Notes under the pieces: generated by a model | Seen by the model: only the letters and a program-made list of their open reading frames with translations | What the model was told of the DNA's origin: nothing | Database searches by the model: none | Assembly (NCBI GenBank): GCA_003024175.1 | Contig: MDYQ01000030.1 | Location: 62,001 to 126,000, forward strand | DNA from: Planoprotostelium fungivorum | Lineage: Eukaryota; Evosea; Variosea; Cavosteliida; Cavosteliaceae | DNA: 64,000 nucleotides | Reading direction: 5' to 3' | In this document: piece after piece, positions 45,601 to 57,364 of the stretch | Numbering within the stretch: position 1 is the first letter of the stretch | Layout of the letters: each line of letters starts with the position of its first letter | Translations under genes and position numbers: made by a program

Positions 45601-47841
45601 AGATGTGCAGCGCTCAGAACATTCAATCTGATGTATGTGTTTTTCATGATGCTATCTCCTGTGATATCTCAACGGGACGTCTCGAGTGATGATGTCACCG
45701 TTGTGAAGGAGGAGAACTCTGTACGAATCTTCGAATGTGGAATCGGTGATATTGACACTTGCATTTGATTCCACAGAATAGAACGTATAGTTACAGACGC
45801 CATCACCTGTAAACCGACAGTTGTTGATGACTCCACCCTGCCACAGATGTATGTCTGTCGACATCAGAACTACAGGATGTAGACTCATCACCTGTTCCCA
45901 AGTTGTGCGAGAAGACGTTCGAACTAGACGTGAAACGACCATGCATGTCAATCACAGGTGAAGATGCTAGACTTGAAGGCTCATTATAAGAGAAAGAGCT
46001 CTCAACCAGGCTTAAAATGGCTCCCTCCTCGGTGTAGATAACGGGGAGACTGTTGTTGCTGAAGGAAGATCGTGTGATGGTAGAACTCCCGGATAAATAG
46101 ACGACTGCACCATCAATTCTATTCTGAGTCGTGTGGTTGAAGAAACTGCAATTGTACAGGGTCACATTGACACCGTACACGGCTGTAGAATGGTTCAGGC
46201 CATCCTCTACTATCCTCAATCACACCTGAGCCATGATTTGCTCTGTTCGAGCTGAACGCGATTTTGTTCAACGTAGATGCGGGGGATTCTGTGTAGATTG
46301 CACCTCCCTTGAAATTCTCGCCGGATCCATCATCAACACCGTTGTTATTGTACGTACTGTTGACATCTGAAGATGTCACACCGTGATAAGATGGAAGAAG
46401 AGCTCACCTTGGATGGTTCCTGAGTTCATGACGTACACGGCTCCTCCCAATTGTGATGCAATGTTGTCTTGAAAGGTACACGAAGTCATATTCAATTTAC
46501 TTGCATCTGTTTGATGTCAGTGTGACACGATGATCATCATGATGATCGCGATGATCTCTGATGCCGATGCTGATGACGAATATCGTATAAGATCTGACTC
46601 ACAGACGGCAGCTCCTATGTTTCCACGATTATTATTGAACGTACAATTGACCAGTAAGGAATCGTCCGAATACAAAGCGCCAGGAGATGTCCGCCAATTT
46701 GGATTATTCACGTTGGTGTTCGATACGATGGAATCTCTCATGTTCAACATTTTTCCCGCCCAAATGAGAGCTAAGGACCGTGAGAGGGATGCCTCGTTGT
46801 AGACGATCGACTCACTGTAAGAGTTCGTTGCGTTGCTTGGATGATCGAAAGCCGAGGACTGATCGAAAGAAGAATTTCGGATCTTGATATAATCTGAGAG
46901 GATGGCTCCGTTGATGAACGTGACGTTGTGAAATTGACAGTTCAATGCCCGCGTCTCGTTGGCATCTGCGAACGATTCGGTCGGTCTCCACTCATGATGA
47001 AGATAAAGACGATCTGATGGGTGACCCACTGATGAGTGCGTTGTCGTTCTCGCTGGTGTTGCCCATGTTGCGAAAGGTGACGCCAGTCAGATCGACTAAC
47101 CCGGCGTAGAGTGCGGCGTTGTAGAGGATGTCGCCCGAGAAGTCCGTGTCGGTGACAGCGATGCTACCCTTATCTTTGGACTCTGTCACGAGAGAAGAAG
47201 ACACTAGGGTTGACCTTCCGTAGCTACCCCCCCGGACGATGATGTTCTGACCCGGAGACGACGTCTTGAACGCGTGATTGGAGATGGAAACGGATTCCAG
47301 AGTGATGTCACAAGTGGTTTGGATCTGTCGCAGCATCGTGTTGAGCAGACTTGAATTTACGATGGTGAGGGCTATTTGTGATTAAGAAGGTGGAGATGTC
47401 GATCGTGGCACACGTACCGGAGCAATTCAAAGCATCTTGAACCTTGAAATCGACGTTCACGAAATTAGAGTGCATGATTGTCAAGTTGATGGCGGGTGAA
47501 GAACTGAACTGGAATTGGGTGGAATTCAAGTTGCTGGATTGAAATGAGAGGAGTGTTGCATTGCCATCGGTTTGAATGACATTGTTCGATCCACTCAAAG
47601 TCAGATTCTGGATGTAAATCTTCCAAACATTAGAACGGATTTCTACAAACGTTGCATCACCATGTAGATATTAACCAAAGACAGTGAGATCGAGCCACCG
47701 TGCGAGCCATTGATCCGCAGAATGTTTAGAGGAGGGACATACGTATACACCATTAGTGAGTGTTGCATTACAGTTGAAACTGGCGACAACGTCTAATTGG
47801 TAGAAGATGGAAAAGAGGACATAGAGCCAGAGTCCTCTCAT
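45570..47841 (-). CDS. Truncated paralogue of the beta-helix receptor (no GPS, span or kinase)
   Basis: Starts MRGLWLYVLFSIFYQLDVVA, a signal peptide, followed by FNCNATLTNGVY. Its exons match the receptor at 36617-41447 block by block: SNHAFKTSSPGQNIIVRGGS against NHAFIINLPGQNILVQGG, VTDTDFSGDILYNAALYAGL against VSDTDFYDNILYYPALYAG, and LVNCTFNNNRGNIGAAV against MNNCTFNNNYGNMGAAV. All are beta-helix rungs. The match continues through the last intron, whose final 20 nt resemble those of the receptor, and 13 codons beyond (GDSIMKNT against GDHRLMRST). It then ends at a stop at 45570-45572. The GPS motif, membrane span and kinase are absent, so the product would be a secreted decoy-like beta-helix protein. 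The headless BTB-TLDc gene follows at once. Confidence 0.75.
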
Positions 47842-48178
47842 CTTCTGGTGGAAACAGAAGCCGATGAATGAAATAGGAGCTTTGTCCCCTCGTTCCCATC
47901 GTCGGAAAAAAACAAAACTTCAATTTAGCTTAAGGTGACACGTGATGACGATTGTACAGGCGCTGTAGTTTAGAACTTTTGCCATTACGAGGTCCCATAG
48001 TCGGAAAATACGGAAAAATTGACCCTTTGTAAACTACAGTGGTGGATGTACATATATTTTGATATTTATTTGATAATTTATCTATTTAATTGTTGAACCA
48101 CCTTACCAGTAACCTTCGTAAAAAGCTGGCTGCCCCAACAGGGGGATAGCTGACGACAATTCTCCTGGACATCTGTCG
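47842..48178. other. Intergenic, divergent promoter region
   Basis: Lies between the truncated receptor (-) and the unknown gene at 48179 (+). AT-rich around 48055-48095. No gene seen. Confidence 0.4.
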
Positions 48179-50060
48179 ATGTTTAAGTTCTCCTCTCAGA
48201 GTAATCCACAGCCAGCATTTGAAGTTGGTTGCACAATGACGCTCAAGAGACAGAGGACAGAATCGTATGGCAGGGTTTCCTCTACAGCCGAAGACACCGC
48301 ACTTAGCGTGTTGTTGTCATCCGAGAAGGCAATGGTGGTGGTAGGATTCAATAATAATACTGGTTGTTCTATACGATTAGTCAACGATTCAGCTCAAGAA
48401 ATTTTATCTCAGCTATGGGATAATCCAGGGTGAGCGAACATGCTTAGAATGGAATCTGAATTCTGTAGTTACTCTGATGATTCGACGCGATCCTTTTGGA
48501 CGTCTGTGATGGCCACGGCAAAAGGAGAGAAAGGAAGAAAGGACGAGTTGGACTTGTTCGGCCAGCCCCTTCGTATCAAGTACATCTTTTTCGAACCAGG
48601 ATGCATTCTAACTCTCTCGACAGATATCGAAGAACAGAGGTCAAAGGAGAATTGATCGTCATCGCCTCTGCAAAGAAGATGAAATCAAGGGATGCGATCT
48701 TTCCATTTGAGTTGAATGGTCTGATCAACGCATTAGAGGAAGATGTGATCGGCAAGACTCTCGGTATGATCGAGATCAACGTGTCTCTCCTGAAGGTAAT
48801 GAGACGTAACCACATGATGCATGCTGAGCCATTACAGATACCTCGAAGGGGAAGACATACATATCTCGTTGGCAATCGAAACGTGGCCAACATCTTCCAT
48901 CTGCAAGACGCTTACCTCTTACGAAATAAGAGCTGCGGTACTTTTCACCATCACATCATCGTCATCTAACGCATGCACAGAAGAATTAGAGTGTCTAGAA
49001 TCAGACAGCGCTCTCATGTACGATCAATTCAAATCGTACGCTCACCCAGAAACAAAGACGGCCACATTCTCCATGGACTTGGAGAAATTCCCCAACACAA
49101 CTTTTCTGACGTCCTCGCGCGAGGTAGAGCCCTCCATCCTCTACAACTCTATCTCGTCTCATCATCCCACCATCGCATCATCTGCATCTCATCACGATCT
49201 GATCGCGCTCGATCAGGTTCTACCCGATATCTTCTTGTGTCTCTGCATCGCACACAATCGAACCAGCCCCCGCGGTCCCAGGCTCCCCAGCGTACCGAAA
49301 GCTGGCATTCCAAAGATGTGGATCAGAAACCGCTGGGATCAGTTCATGGAAGAATGCATCCACTTTGTCAACCTAAACCGTCACCACAGCGTCTCCACTC
49401 GAACCAAATTACCCGGTGAGACAGACACGTTACATGGAAATACTGACAGGAATAAGAGGGGTTCTTGCAGGATGACGACCAGGTCTTCTGTTACGCTTAC
49501 GTCTCGAACCAACGTGAGTCATGATGATGATGATGATGCGATCGATGACATCATCAGCTTTTCTTCCTTCGGGTAATAGCGACGGTTACATTTGGAAATC
49601 CAGTCGGGGCGTAGTGTGTGCAGGTGAGATCCCCCCACGATCCACCATTGAAACCCTTCAGGAAATCTACAGAGGAAATATCACTACACCGAGCTTCCCA
49701 ACGGTATGAAGCTGAGACGAAGAGTCATGTGGCTGGAAGACGTGAAAGACGTGTGGATGATCGAGTATCGACATTTTGAGAACGGCACGAACACGAAGGC
49801 AGACAAATTGATTGGAAGCGAAGCGATGGACTGGCAGTCGATATTACGAGAGATCTACTCTCAGCCGAACACGCAGCTGGGCGTGGAGGCAGACAATATG
49901 GTGAGAGGAAGGAGAGGGTGATGATCGTGATGACGATGAGCAGACGGCACACTTTCAGATGGCCGAGACGAGGGTGGATGCTTCCGAGTTGGGAACACAC
50001 AACGTGGAGACGTACGTGAACAGTATACTCCACAGTTGGGCTTCGGCTTATGGAAGATGA
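48179..50060 (+). CDS. Protein of unknown function, multi-exon, possible PAS-like N-terminus
   Basis: Begins MFKFSSQSNPQPAFEVGCTM. Early exons include ALSVLLSSEKAMVVVGFNNN and TGCSIRLVNDSAQEILSQLW. The 'VNDSAQEIL' phrase recalls the PAS-fold of fungal and amoebal regulators, but support is thin. Then follow KGELIVIASAKKMKSRDAIF, FELNGLINALEEDVIGKTLG, HISLAIETWPTSSICKTLTS, LPDIFLCLCIAHNRTSPRG, AGIPKMWIRNRWDQFMEECI and RRRVMWLEDVKDVWMIEYRH. The end is VDASELGTHNVETYVNSILH and SWASAYGR with the stop at 50058-50060. No signal peptide or membrane span is seen. The mix of helix and strand suggests a soluble regulatory protein. Not recognised. Confidence 0.5.
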
Positions 50061-50141
50061 AAGGAGTGCTGTACGTGTGAATAGAAACCACTTCCAATTG
50101 CTTAGAGTACAAATCTTTATGGTTCGTTGGTTCATCTCCAT

Positions 50142-51431
50142 TCACACGAGATTACCGTTATCGTGAGCTGATGCCCTTCCGTTCTGACCTTCGGTGGTGA
50201 CGGGTTCGTATCTGCTCCCTTCGTCCAAGTTGGTCTCCACATATGGATCACGATCGTCAGAGAAGATGTTGTCTGTGTCTTTGTCCTCTGGTGCTTCGAG
50301 ACCCAAGAGACCACAGATGTGAGCGAAATTGGGTCTCTCTCTAGGATCTCCCTTCCAACATCCTGCGTCCACGTGAGAAAATCTTACTTATGATTGTGAT
50401 CGTCATCATGGAACATGATGATTACGATGATGTCAGTGTGGTTGATTTGGACCCTGGAACTGCCAACATGAGTGAGTTCTGCCTTGCCGTTAACGCCAGG
50501 TACTCTAGCAACTCTCCAAACGAGGCCCGTCTGAGCAGTATGATTTTGGACGTACAAACGTAACCCCTCAATGTTAATTCTTTTTTCAAGTCAGACCCTG
50601 ATATATGTATGACCGAGATCACTCACTCCTCGATGAGATCTGGCTGAGCCACAGAGAATAAAACGATGATGGCGATCTTAGCACTCGAGTTTGCAGCGGC
50701 TGGGTATGTGGGTGTGCCCCATAAATCAACCACTACGGTGTCTTGATCTTCAATAAAATCTTGGTTCGCTTGAAAGGTGGGTGTCAAAGTGTATCGCATA
50801 CCGAACTTGTTGGAAGCTTCTGTGCCGGTGACAATCTCTGCCTGTAATACAGTCAACAAGTGAACGAACGACTTTTTTGGCTCACCCCTTTCAGTTTCTT
50901 GGACATCGTAACTGTTGTCTGGAAGTTCACAGTGCGAGTGGCCTCCACACTAATCTCCTCTCCTTGGTCGTAATTGCCGTTTCCGTTGTTATCCAGATAG
51001 ATGACTGTTGCCACAGGACTGAAAGAGGAGTAGATGATAGAGTCTCTAGTGTTATACTGACCGACTTCTGAGACGGGTCAGTAGCGCAATAGCATTAAAG
51101 AGGACGTACCTCTCTGAGCAGACTTATCAGAACGAGAGACAGCCCAGTTGATGAAGGGAGAAGTAGACGTAGAACCATTGCCAGTGTAGGAGAAGAAGCT
51201 CACACTGGTGTTGATGAATCTCGAATAGCTCGATGTTGAGAGTCCAGAAGTGTAAGATCGGCTGCCCGGTGCAGATGGATCAGAGTATGAGATGTAGTTC
51301 CGGTCAGGGTTTGAAATGACGTCATCCTTAGAAGACAGGCGTTGGTCTATCTCCTCTGTGGAAGGGATAACTGATTGCGAAACCACCAATAAGATGAGAG
51401 GGCACAATACAAGAATGTTTCGATACATCAT
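50142..51431 (-). CDS. Secreted protein with Ca-loop and an isolated kinase C-terminal tail
   Basis: Starts MMYRNILVLCPLILLVVSQS, a signal peptide, and continues with Ser/Thr-rich extracellular sequence (SYTSGLSTSSYSRFINTSVS). ATVIYLDNNGNGNYDQGEE looks like a dockerin- or EF-hand-type calcium loop. Then comes MRYTLTPTFQANQDFIEDQD with VVVDLWGTPTYPAAANSSAK. The last exon (about 50142-50370) encodes CWKGDPRERPNFAHICGLLG, which is the final helix of a tyrosine/TKL kinase domain, followed by an acidic tail with Tyr-containing phosphosite-like motifs. No glycine loop, lysine, catalytic loop or DFG is present between, and I could not find a splice that joins the parts in frame. It looks like a receptor kinase that has lost its membrane span and nearly all of its kinase. 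Confidence 0.5.
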
Positions 51432-51476
51432 GTAATGACTATGCTCTTCGTGAATTTACTGTGCTCAGGCAGCAAT

Positions 51477-51541
51477 CTGGAGCAGAAGTCCACTTCTACA
51501 GCAGAAGCCCGCTTCTGGAGCAGAAACCCACTTCTGGAGCT
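51477..51541. repeat. Three tandem ~21-bp copies of CTGGAGCAGAAGYCCACTTCT-like unit
   Basis: Three near-identical units in direct order, differing at a few positions, just upstream of the secreted protein gene at 51431. They may be the 3' coding end of the neighbouring minus-strand gene, where they would encode repeats of a Ser-Gly-Phe-Cys-type unit. Confidence 0.7.
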
Positions 51542-51716
51542 TCTTTCGTTCCTGTCTTGGACAAAAAAAATATTCCCCTGTTTTCTATGGATATCCCAGC
51601 TGATAAAGTAATCTCTCCTATGGAAAGCGAATTGTTCCGCTTTGGGCCTCCAATAGTCCTTATAGACATCCTTCTTCTACGTCAATACATATCTCCATCA
51701 GTCACATGCTCTTGAC

Positions 51717-52381
51717 TCACAGTGTGACAATTGCGCCACTGTAAAGATCTTCCCTTGTGCGATAGCCATTCGAGATATTCAAATCTTCATCCATCACCTT
51801 TGCTCTCTTTAATAATCTCAGGGCGACACAAGAGGCATCATATTCGTCATTTGGAAAGATGAATAGTTTCGCCTCTTCTAATTTGTCCAACAATTCTAAA
51901 ATGTTCTCCTTCTCCTTTCCTTTCTTGGTCCCATCGTAGAAAGATATGACCTCTGAACGAGATCAGAAGACCGCATCATGTTGTGGATCGTCTTCACCCT
52001 TGGGTATGATCTTAACGACTTTGTCCTCATCTGGCCTTCTATGTCTACCCGCATTATTACCTACAACTCATTACAACGCGATGATGAGATTGACTCAGCT
52101 GCACTTGTCCATTACTGTTTGGCGAGAGTCTCTGTTGGCCCAGCCACCTCAAATGTTGCAAGAGAGCGATAGAAGCTCGCATCCGTGAAGTGACTGTCAG
52201 ATGTCCTCTTGTTGTATGGTTTGATCGCGTGGGAGGGTGGCAGACAGAACACAAAAAAGCACGACACAGGTCGTCTCTGAAGCATTGATTTTCTCCAGTC
52301 CGTCAGATCAGGTCTGAATTGATTATGAGACATCACGAACGCTATCTCATCTGCTATTGCTTGTTCAATAAATCCGGAATG
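51717..52381 (-). CDS. Uncharacterised gene carrying copy 1 of the DLTDW exon
   Basis: Two parts are supported. At 52243-52381 the minus strand encodes SGFIEQAIADEIAFVMSHNQ then FRPDLTDWRK, the least damaged of three related segments. To its left, after introns, comes VKIIPKEVISFYDGTKKGKE, then NILELLDKLEEAKLFIFPND and EYDASCVALRLLKRAKVMDE, ending at ..SGAIVTL. A GTGAGT donor overlaps that end, so a further exon (about 51470-51700, MSIRTIGGPKRNNSLSIGEI) may follow. The family is not recognised and exon joins are uncertain. Confidence 0.35.
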
Positions 52382-52452
52382 TTTACAGCGGGAAAAGTAA
52401 GATATCGCAGAGTAAAGGGCTGAAACCTAAACCCAAAACAAACATCTCTCCG

Positions 52453-53115
52453 ATGGATCCAACCAAGTATCACAGGAATCGGAAGATGAGAAACTGGCAG
52501 TGGTTTCGAGAGTGGATAGAGGATCCAAACCATCGATGCCTCCCGCTTCCTTTACCTCCGTCTTCTCTTCTTCCAGATTACACCAGATCAACAAAAGCTG
52601 GACGCACTTACTTTCTCAGAGATGTGAGGAGGTGGGCCAAACAGCTGTTCACTCCAAACCTTCCCTTCGAGATCTTTCACTCGAAGGTCGGATTGGGACT
52701 GAAAAAGAAGAATGCTTCTTCCTCAGACTTGACATCCTCACTGAAAGGAGAGAGAGTGCTATTGACTAAATACGAAGGAGAACGTCTAAAACGGAAGTGC
52801 TACCCTTCTCTTGTGAGTTTGAGAAGCCTCGAATCTAATCTCACTTTACAGGTGTCAGCAGGTGGCAAGATTTATGGACTCATCGGTGTCGTGTCGCTGT
52901 TAAATCACGCTTGTGAGGCGCCTCTGGTGATCGAAGAAGACGGTTGCAGTGTCAGATTCAGAAGGAACGGTCAACAGACCGTTGACGAGGGAGAAGAGAT
53001 CACGATGCAGTACGGAGGAGACGTCAACGAGTGGCCTTGGTCTTGTGTGTGTCCAGAATGCCAAGAGGCCGAGAAAGAAAAGGTCGATGTGGAGGACAGT
53101 GATTACGAAGAATAG
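52453..53115 (+). CDS. SET-domain protein, intronless
   Basis: A single open frame of 220 codons, unusual here for having no intron. The C-terminal half has SET-domain lysine-methyltransferase features: GLIGVVSLLNHACEAPL corresponds to the NHxCxPN core, TVDEGEEITMQYGGDVNEWP to the GEEIT..Y motif, and CVCPECQ to the post-SET zinc cysteines. The N-terminal half is basic (WQWFREWIEDPNH) without a recognised domain, and the SET-N 'GxG' strand is only weakly suggested by FHSKVGLGLKKK. The tail is acidic (VDVEDSDYEE). Histone or other lysine substrate unknown. The lack of introns suggests a retroposed copy or recent gain. Confidence 0.68.
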   Translation: MDPTKYHRNRKMRNWQWFREWIEDPNHRCLPLPLPPSSLLPDYTRSTKAGRTYFLRDVRRWAKQLFTPNLPFEIFHSKVGLGLKKKNASSSDLTSSLKGERVLLTKYEGERLKRKCYPSLVSLRSLESNLTLQVSAGGKIYGLIGVVSLLNHACEAPLVIEEDGCSVRFRRNGQQTVDEGEEITMQYGGDVNEWPWSCVCPECQEAEKEKVDVEDSDYEE

Positions 53116-53926
53116 ATGTTCAGGGATATATTCGTGTACAGATCGATTTTATCTTTATCTGAGAGTGATGGGAATTGGGACATAGGCTCATTCCACGGAT
53201 GAGAAATCTCGAACAGGTGTCAGTGAAACCCTTCGATGGGCAGTGGAATCTGCAGAAAAGTAAGATTTCTTTCAACACCCTTCTCCAGAAGAGAGAACTG
53301 AGGAGGTGGACGAAACTCTCTGTAACTCCAACTTGACAACCTCGGGTTGACATGAGAACCAGCTGTCCGGGTGTGAGATCGAAGGGTATGATGATTACGA
53401 CTTATGTGAGCAGGAGTGTCCATCAAGGCAGTCCAGCACGGACTGATGTGGCTCCCTCATCGCGCCTCAGATATAATTACAATAAATTTCACAAACTTTA
53501 TTCAGATTCTGGAGCCCATTACGTGCCTGGATGTATTTTGACTCAAAGCCACCACAGCCGTGTATCGTTCGGTCTATAGATGATCAGACTGCATCTGATA
53601 GAACACTCACTCCCTCAGATGCCATGTAGCTTGTACCGTGCACATCTCTGCTATGGAAATACCAGAGACAGTTGTTCTCCAGTGGGATACATATCTCTCC
53701 GCAGAAGAAGAATCCAACTTTGGTATGTTTGTCATCTTGAGAACAGTAGCCAATTGATAACGGCTCATATCAATTGCGAACGCCTTTCCTACAGGCACAA
53801 ATTTGGTGTTCTGGTTTAACATCAGGAAATGTTCCTCAGTGTTAGGTTATGATGATAATCGATCGAGAGATGACTATTTCAATCCTATAGCTTTACGATA
53901 TGATTTAGAAAGATAATAGATAACGA
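53116..53926. other. Unresolved stretch with fragmentary frames
   Basis: Minus-strand frames at 53220-53426 (..REFRPPPQFSLLEKGVERN) and 53607-53822 (MLNQNTKFVPVGKAFAIDMS) have protein-like composition and may be exons of one unknown minus-strand gene. A segment at 53841-53926 is duplicated at 60467-60550. No complete gene could be drawn. Confidence 0.3.
53841..53926. repeat. ~85 bp duplicated segment, copy A
   Basis: Starts GTTAGGTTATGATGATAATC and ends AATAGATAAC. It matches 60467-60550 at roughly four bases in five, in the same orientation. Confidence 0.85.
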
Positions 53927-56611
53927 TTGAGTGTCATCTCTTCGATAGACAAATCACACACTCAGAGCAAGACGAAGCGAGAGACCAAGAGCTCTCTATC
54001 AGCCAGTGCTCAGGCATCTTTCTCTGGATGGGGATATTCCGGTTCGGCATCTGTCTCTTACAGTGGACAACAGAGTGGTGAGTCCAAATATTCTGCGCAT
54101 AACACTGACCACATGTTGATAGATAGTGCCGAAAAACAGAAAGAATTTGAATCGAAGACTTCCAAATCGAGCGTACTCGCATCTGGTGGTGCACCTGGAT
54201 CTTATGGCCCAGATCAAGATAGCAACGGACCTAGCACATACAGTAAATGGGCTGAAAATTTGGACTTACTGCCTGTGCCATTAGATTATGATGCTGGCGT
54301 CATTGGAGATCTATTACCCATCAGAGCCTCAGGGTTGTTACTCAGAAGACAATGGTTCCTTGCCGTCAATCGTCTGGCACAGCAAGAGACAGAAGATCCA
54401 AATATGTCCACAGAGTACCGTATCAGGGTGAGTCATGATCAGACGGAAGAGCATCATTAGTCCATAGACATCTGATGCATCAGTAGGTTCAGATGAAGAA
54501 TGATGATGGATCTAGTTTTTACATTGGAAGAATTTTTGGACCATTCTCATTCATGCTTAAGGGCACCAACTCTAAGGAGAACAACAATTGGCGACCTTTG
54601 GGAGATCCATTGGATGAGTCAACTCTATTCTATGGTCCTGGAGATACCATCACATTCTCCTTCAAGGATAAATTTCTTGGAAGCATCACAGAAGTATATC
54701 TCCGTGATCTCCGAGAGGAAGTAGATGGTACCACTGTTGGAGACATCCCGTCTGGAATTCCACTGGCCAGTATACACGTCATCGATGTGACAAATGGAGG
54801 GGACTACAACTTTGGCTACGACAAGCTGTATACTGATTTAGATCACTGGAACTGCACTTTGGAGAAATGCAATTGGAACCCTATAGTCTACACCTCGTGC
54901 AACCTTCCTGGTAAGATGGCATCATCCTATTGTGGATTCAATGGGAATCTTCTGTTCCATCCAGGCCACACAGCCCAAGGATGTAGTCAAAGTGATCGTC
55001 ACCTGGCAGAATCCAGACAAGTTTGGAGGAGTCAGATACGCTCAGCTACAGATCAATGGAGATGGAAGCCAGGTGACTGGGATTATAGAGAACAGGAGAT
55101 GTCAAGATTATGATCTATGCAGTTCAGAGGTGAGGCGTGAAACACAGCACACAAAAGATTGACCCATCCTCATTACAATGGAGAATCAGTTTACTGGTTC
55201 AATGGAGGAGGCATTGGGAATTTGATTGTGAGTCATCATCCACCATACCCATCTACTGTGGTTGAAACAATTGCAGGATGTGACTGTCAGCGCTGCATTC
55301 CCATATCCACTGGATCCTACAGCCTTCTATTCCTCTAATGGATGCTATGGAAGACCTGTGACTGGTTTCTCTTCTGGACTATGCTCACAAGGTATCTGGG
55401 ATTATTCCACACCCATCAACCTTACCAACAACGTCTTCTTGGATTATGATACGATCAAAACTTTCATGGTCAATCCAATTACATCCCATCCAGATGCAGA
55501 TGATAACGAAATATTGATTGCAGTCAATCCATCCAACATGAGTCACGGACGGATTTTTGTCACATCACAAGGTGGAAAAGGATATATTGGTAAGTAATCA
55601 TATCCACAGGTAATCTCTCTTTCATTGACAATCTCTTCAGTCCAAGGGAACATGCTTCAAATCGTTCTGTTGATGTATACTCCTGTTTCAGATATGATCC
55701 AGATACCAGTCATCATCAATTCAGATCCTTCCATGTTAGAGCAGATTAAGATCAGTGCCAGGCCAGCTTATTCCAATGTCATATGTGAGAAACTATCTTG
55801 GACCGCTTCGCATCAACAAGGCAACATCATAGTCACTATTACCTCCGATCCAATCAGTCCGTGCATCATTCCAGCTACAATCATCTCTGGAATGCAGATT
55901 ACGTCCTACGATGATCAAGGCAATGGGGTCATCTATACATCTACCTCTGTCAACATGCTGGTCGACGAGACTTGGCTTCCAAAAGCAGTCAATGCCTGTG
56001 GACCTGTGATGCCTGATCATGTCCGCAAACTTCCCATCGTCCAGAGTTACTCTGCCATTGCATCAGTATTCTCATACCGTAAAAACCCTCAATGATCTCT
56101 GGTCTGCCTCAAAAACACCCCTCTTGGACTTTTATACCACTTGGTACGGTAGCAGTACCACCTTTGCAACGGTAGATAGATCACAGGCACAGCTCATCAA
56201 TGCTTCCTGCACAAATGTGCCAGCTAAAATATATACTCTGCAACCTATACAGGGTGTATGAATGAATATAAATCTCTCTATCGTCAACAACCTATTTTCT
56301 TCTATGAGAAATAAGTACTTATAAGGGTGAAGATGAAGGACACTGCTGTCTTTTGATGATAGCTTAAGGTACCACTCAACAACACTGACCAAGTCGTTCC
56401 CATCAGAGGAGACCGACACAGCATGTATATGTTGGACCTATACAACGAATTTCCGTTGAGTAGGAAGTGTGTGTTTCTGTTAAACATAACAGAATTCTTC
56501 TCATCTCTCGACTCAGAATTCATCTGGAACTTGCATGGCTGTCTTTCGCAAAGTGGGATCTCACAATCCACCGATGACATGGAACGTCGGATCATCTCTT
56601 TGACGATCTGA
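53927..56611 (+). CDS. MACPF/PLAT-like secreted protein, looks incomplete
   Basis: The first long frame has a Ser/Gly-rich beta region (SFSGWGYSGSASVSYSGQQS) and then VLASGGAPGSYG with WAENLDLLPVPLDYDAGVIG, the characteristic end of a membrane-attack-complex/perforin domain. A PLAT-like beta sandwich follows (GPFSFMLKGTNSKENNNW, LFYGPGDTITFSFKDKFLGS). Later exons are Asn/Thr-rich beta-sandwich sequence such as GVRYAQLQINGDGSQVTGII and FLDYDTIKTFMVNPI. The last recognisable exon ends DDMERRIISLTI at about 56611. MACPF proteins in amoebae are thought to act on membranes of prey or phagosomes. The front of the MACPF domain is not evident, so this is best taken as an incomplete or decaying family member. 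Confidence 0.5.
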
Positions 56612-56896
56612 GTGGGTTGTAAAATCGTTCATCTTACTATGTCCATTTCACGATTTGAGTAGCCAAGACTGAGAAAATTGGACATGGTAGGGCAAGTGGA
56701 CGTGACAATCGTTTGCACTAAACCTGCCCAGTATAGTTGCCGATGTATATGAAATCACGGGGCTGGACATCTGGGTCATGAATGTGATGTTCATGGGGCT
56801 GTTTCCTACAACGATGCCGTAGACTAACTTTGATTAATCCTAGTAATCTATCACTGAGAGGTTCACAGATTGATTGTGTACATCAACTGGACCGAT

Positions 56897-57075
56897 TGGA
56901 AGGGTAATGGACAGAACACGAAAGGCACGACACAGGTTGTTCCTCAATAATTCACTCTTTCCAGTCCGTTAAATCAAGTCTCACGTTCACAGAATATGCT
57001 CCGAAAGCTCCTTTATCTGTTGTTGCTTCTTTGAAAAATCCCGAATATCGCCACCAGTATCTTCCTGTGTGACCC
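56897..57075 (-). pseudogene. Isolated C-terminal exon, copy 2 of the DLTDW family
   Basis: On the minus strand it reads LSVREGHTGRYWWRYSGFFK, EATTDKGAFGAYSVNVRLDL, TDWKE and a stop. The conserved pattern is SGF(F/I)..., an acidic Gly/Phe phrase, then R(P/L)DLTDW. No upstream exons were recognised, so it is probably a remnant. Confidence 0.6.
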
Positions 57076-57364
57076 TCCCTCACGGAAAGTTGATCCTATG
57101 GTATGGACATGGACAGACTCACGCTCTTCCCGCTTCTTGTGGTATATACGAGCCACTGAGGTGTTCATGACGATGAGTTGAATGACTGAAGGATGTTGAG
57201 AACGCTCACGCTCCCTGTAGGAGGCCGTAATTTTTGCACCATCAATTCGACCTCTCCCTCGTTGCTATATACTTCTCATTGATGTTGCATCATGGTCTGA
57301 ATTCGGTTTATGGGGTGCTTCAATCTTGGAACGGAATGTTTGTCTGTTGTAGTTGACCGATCGG

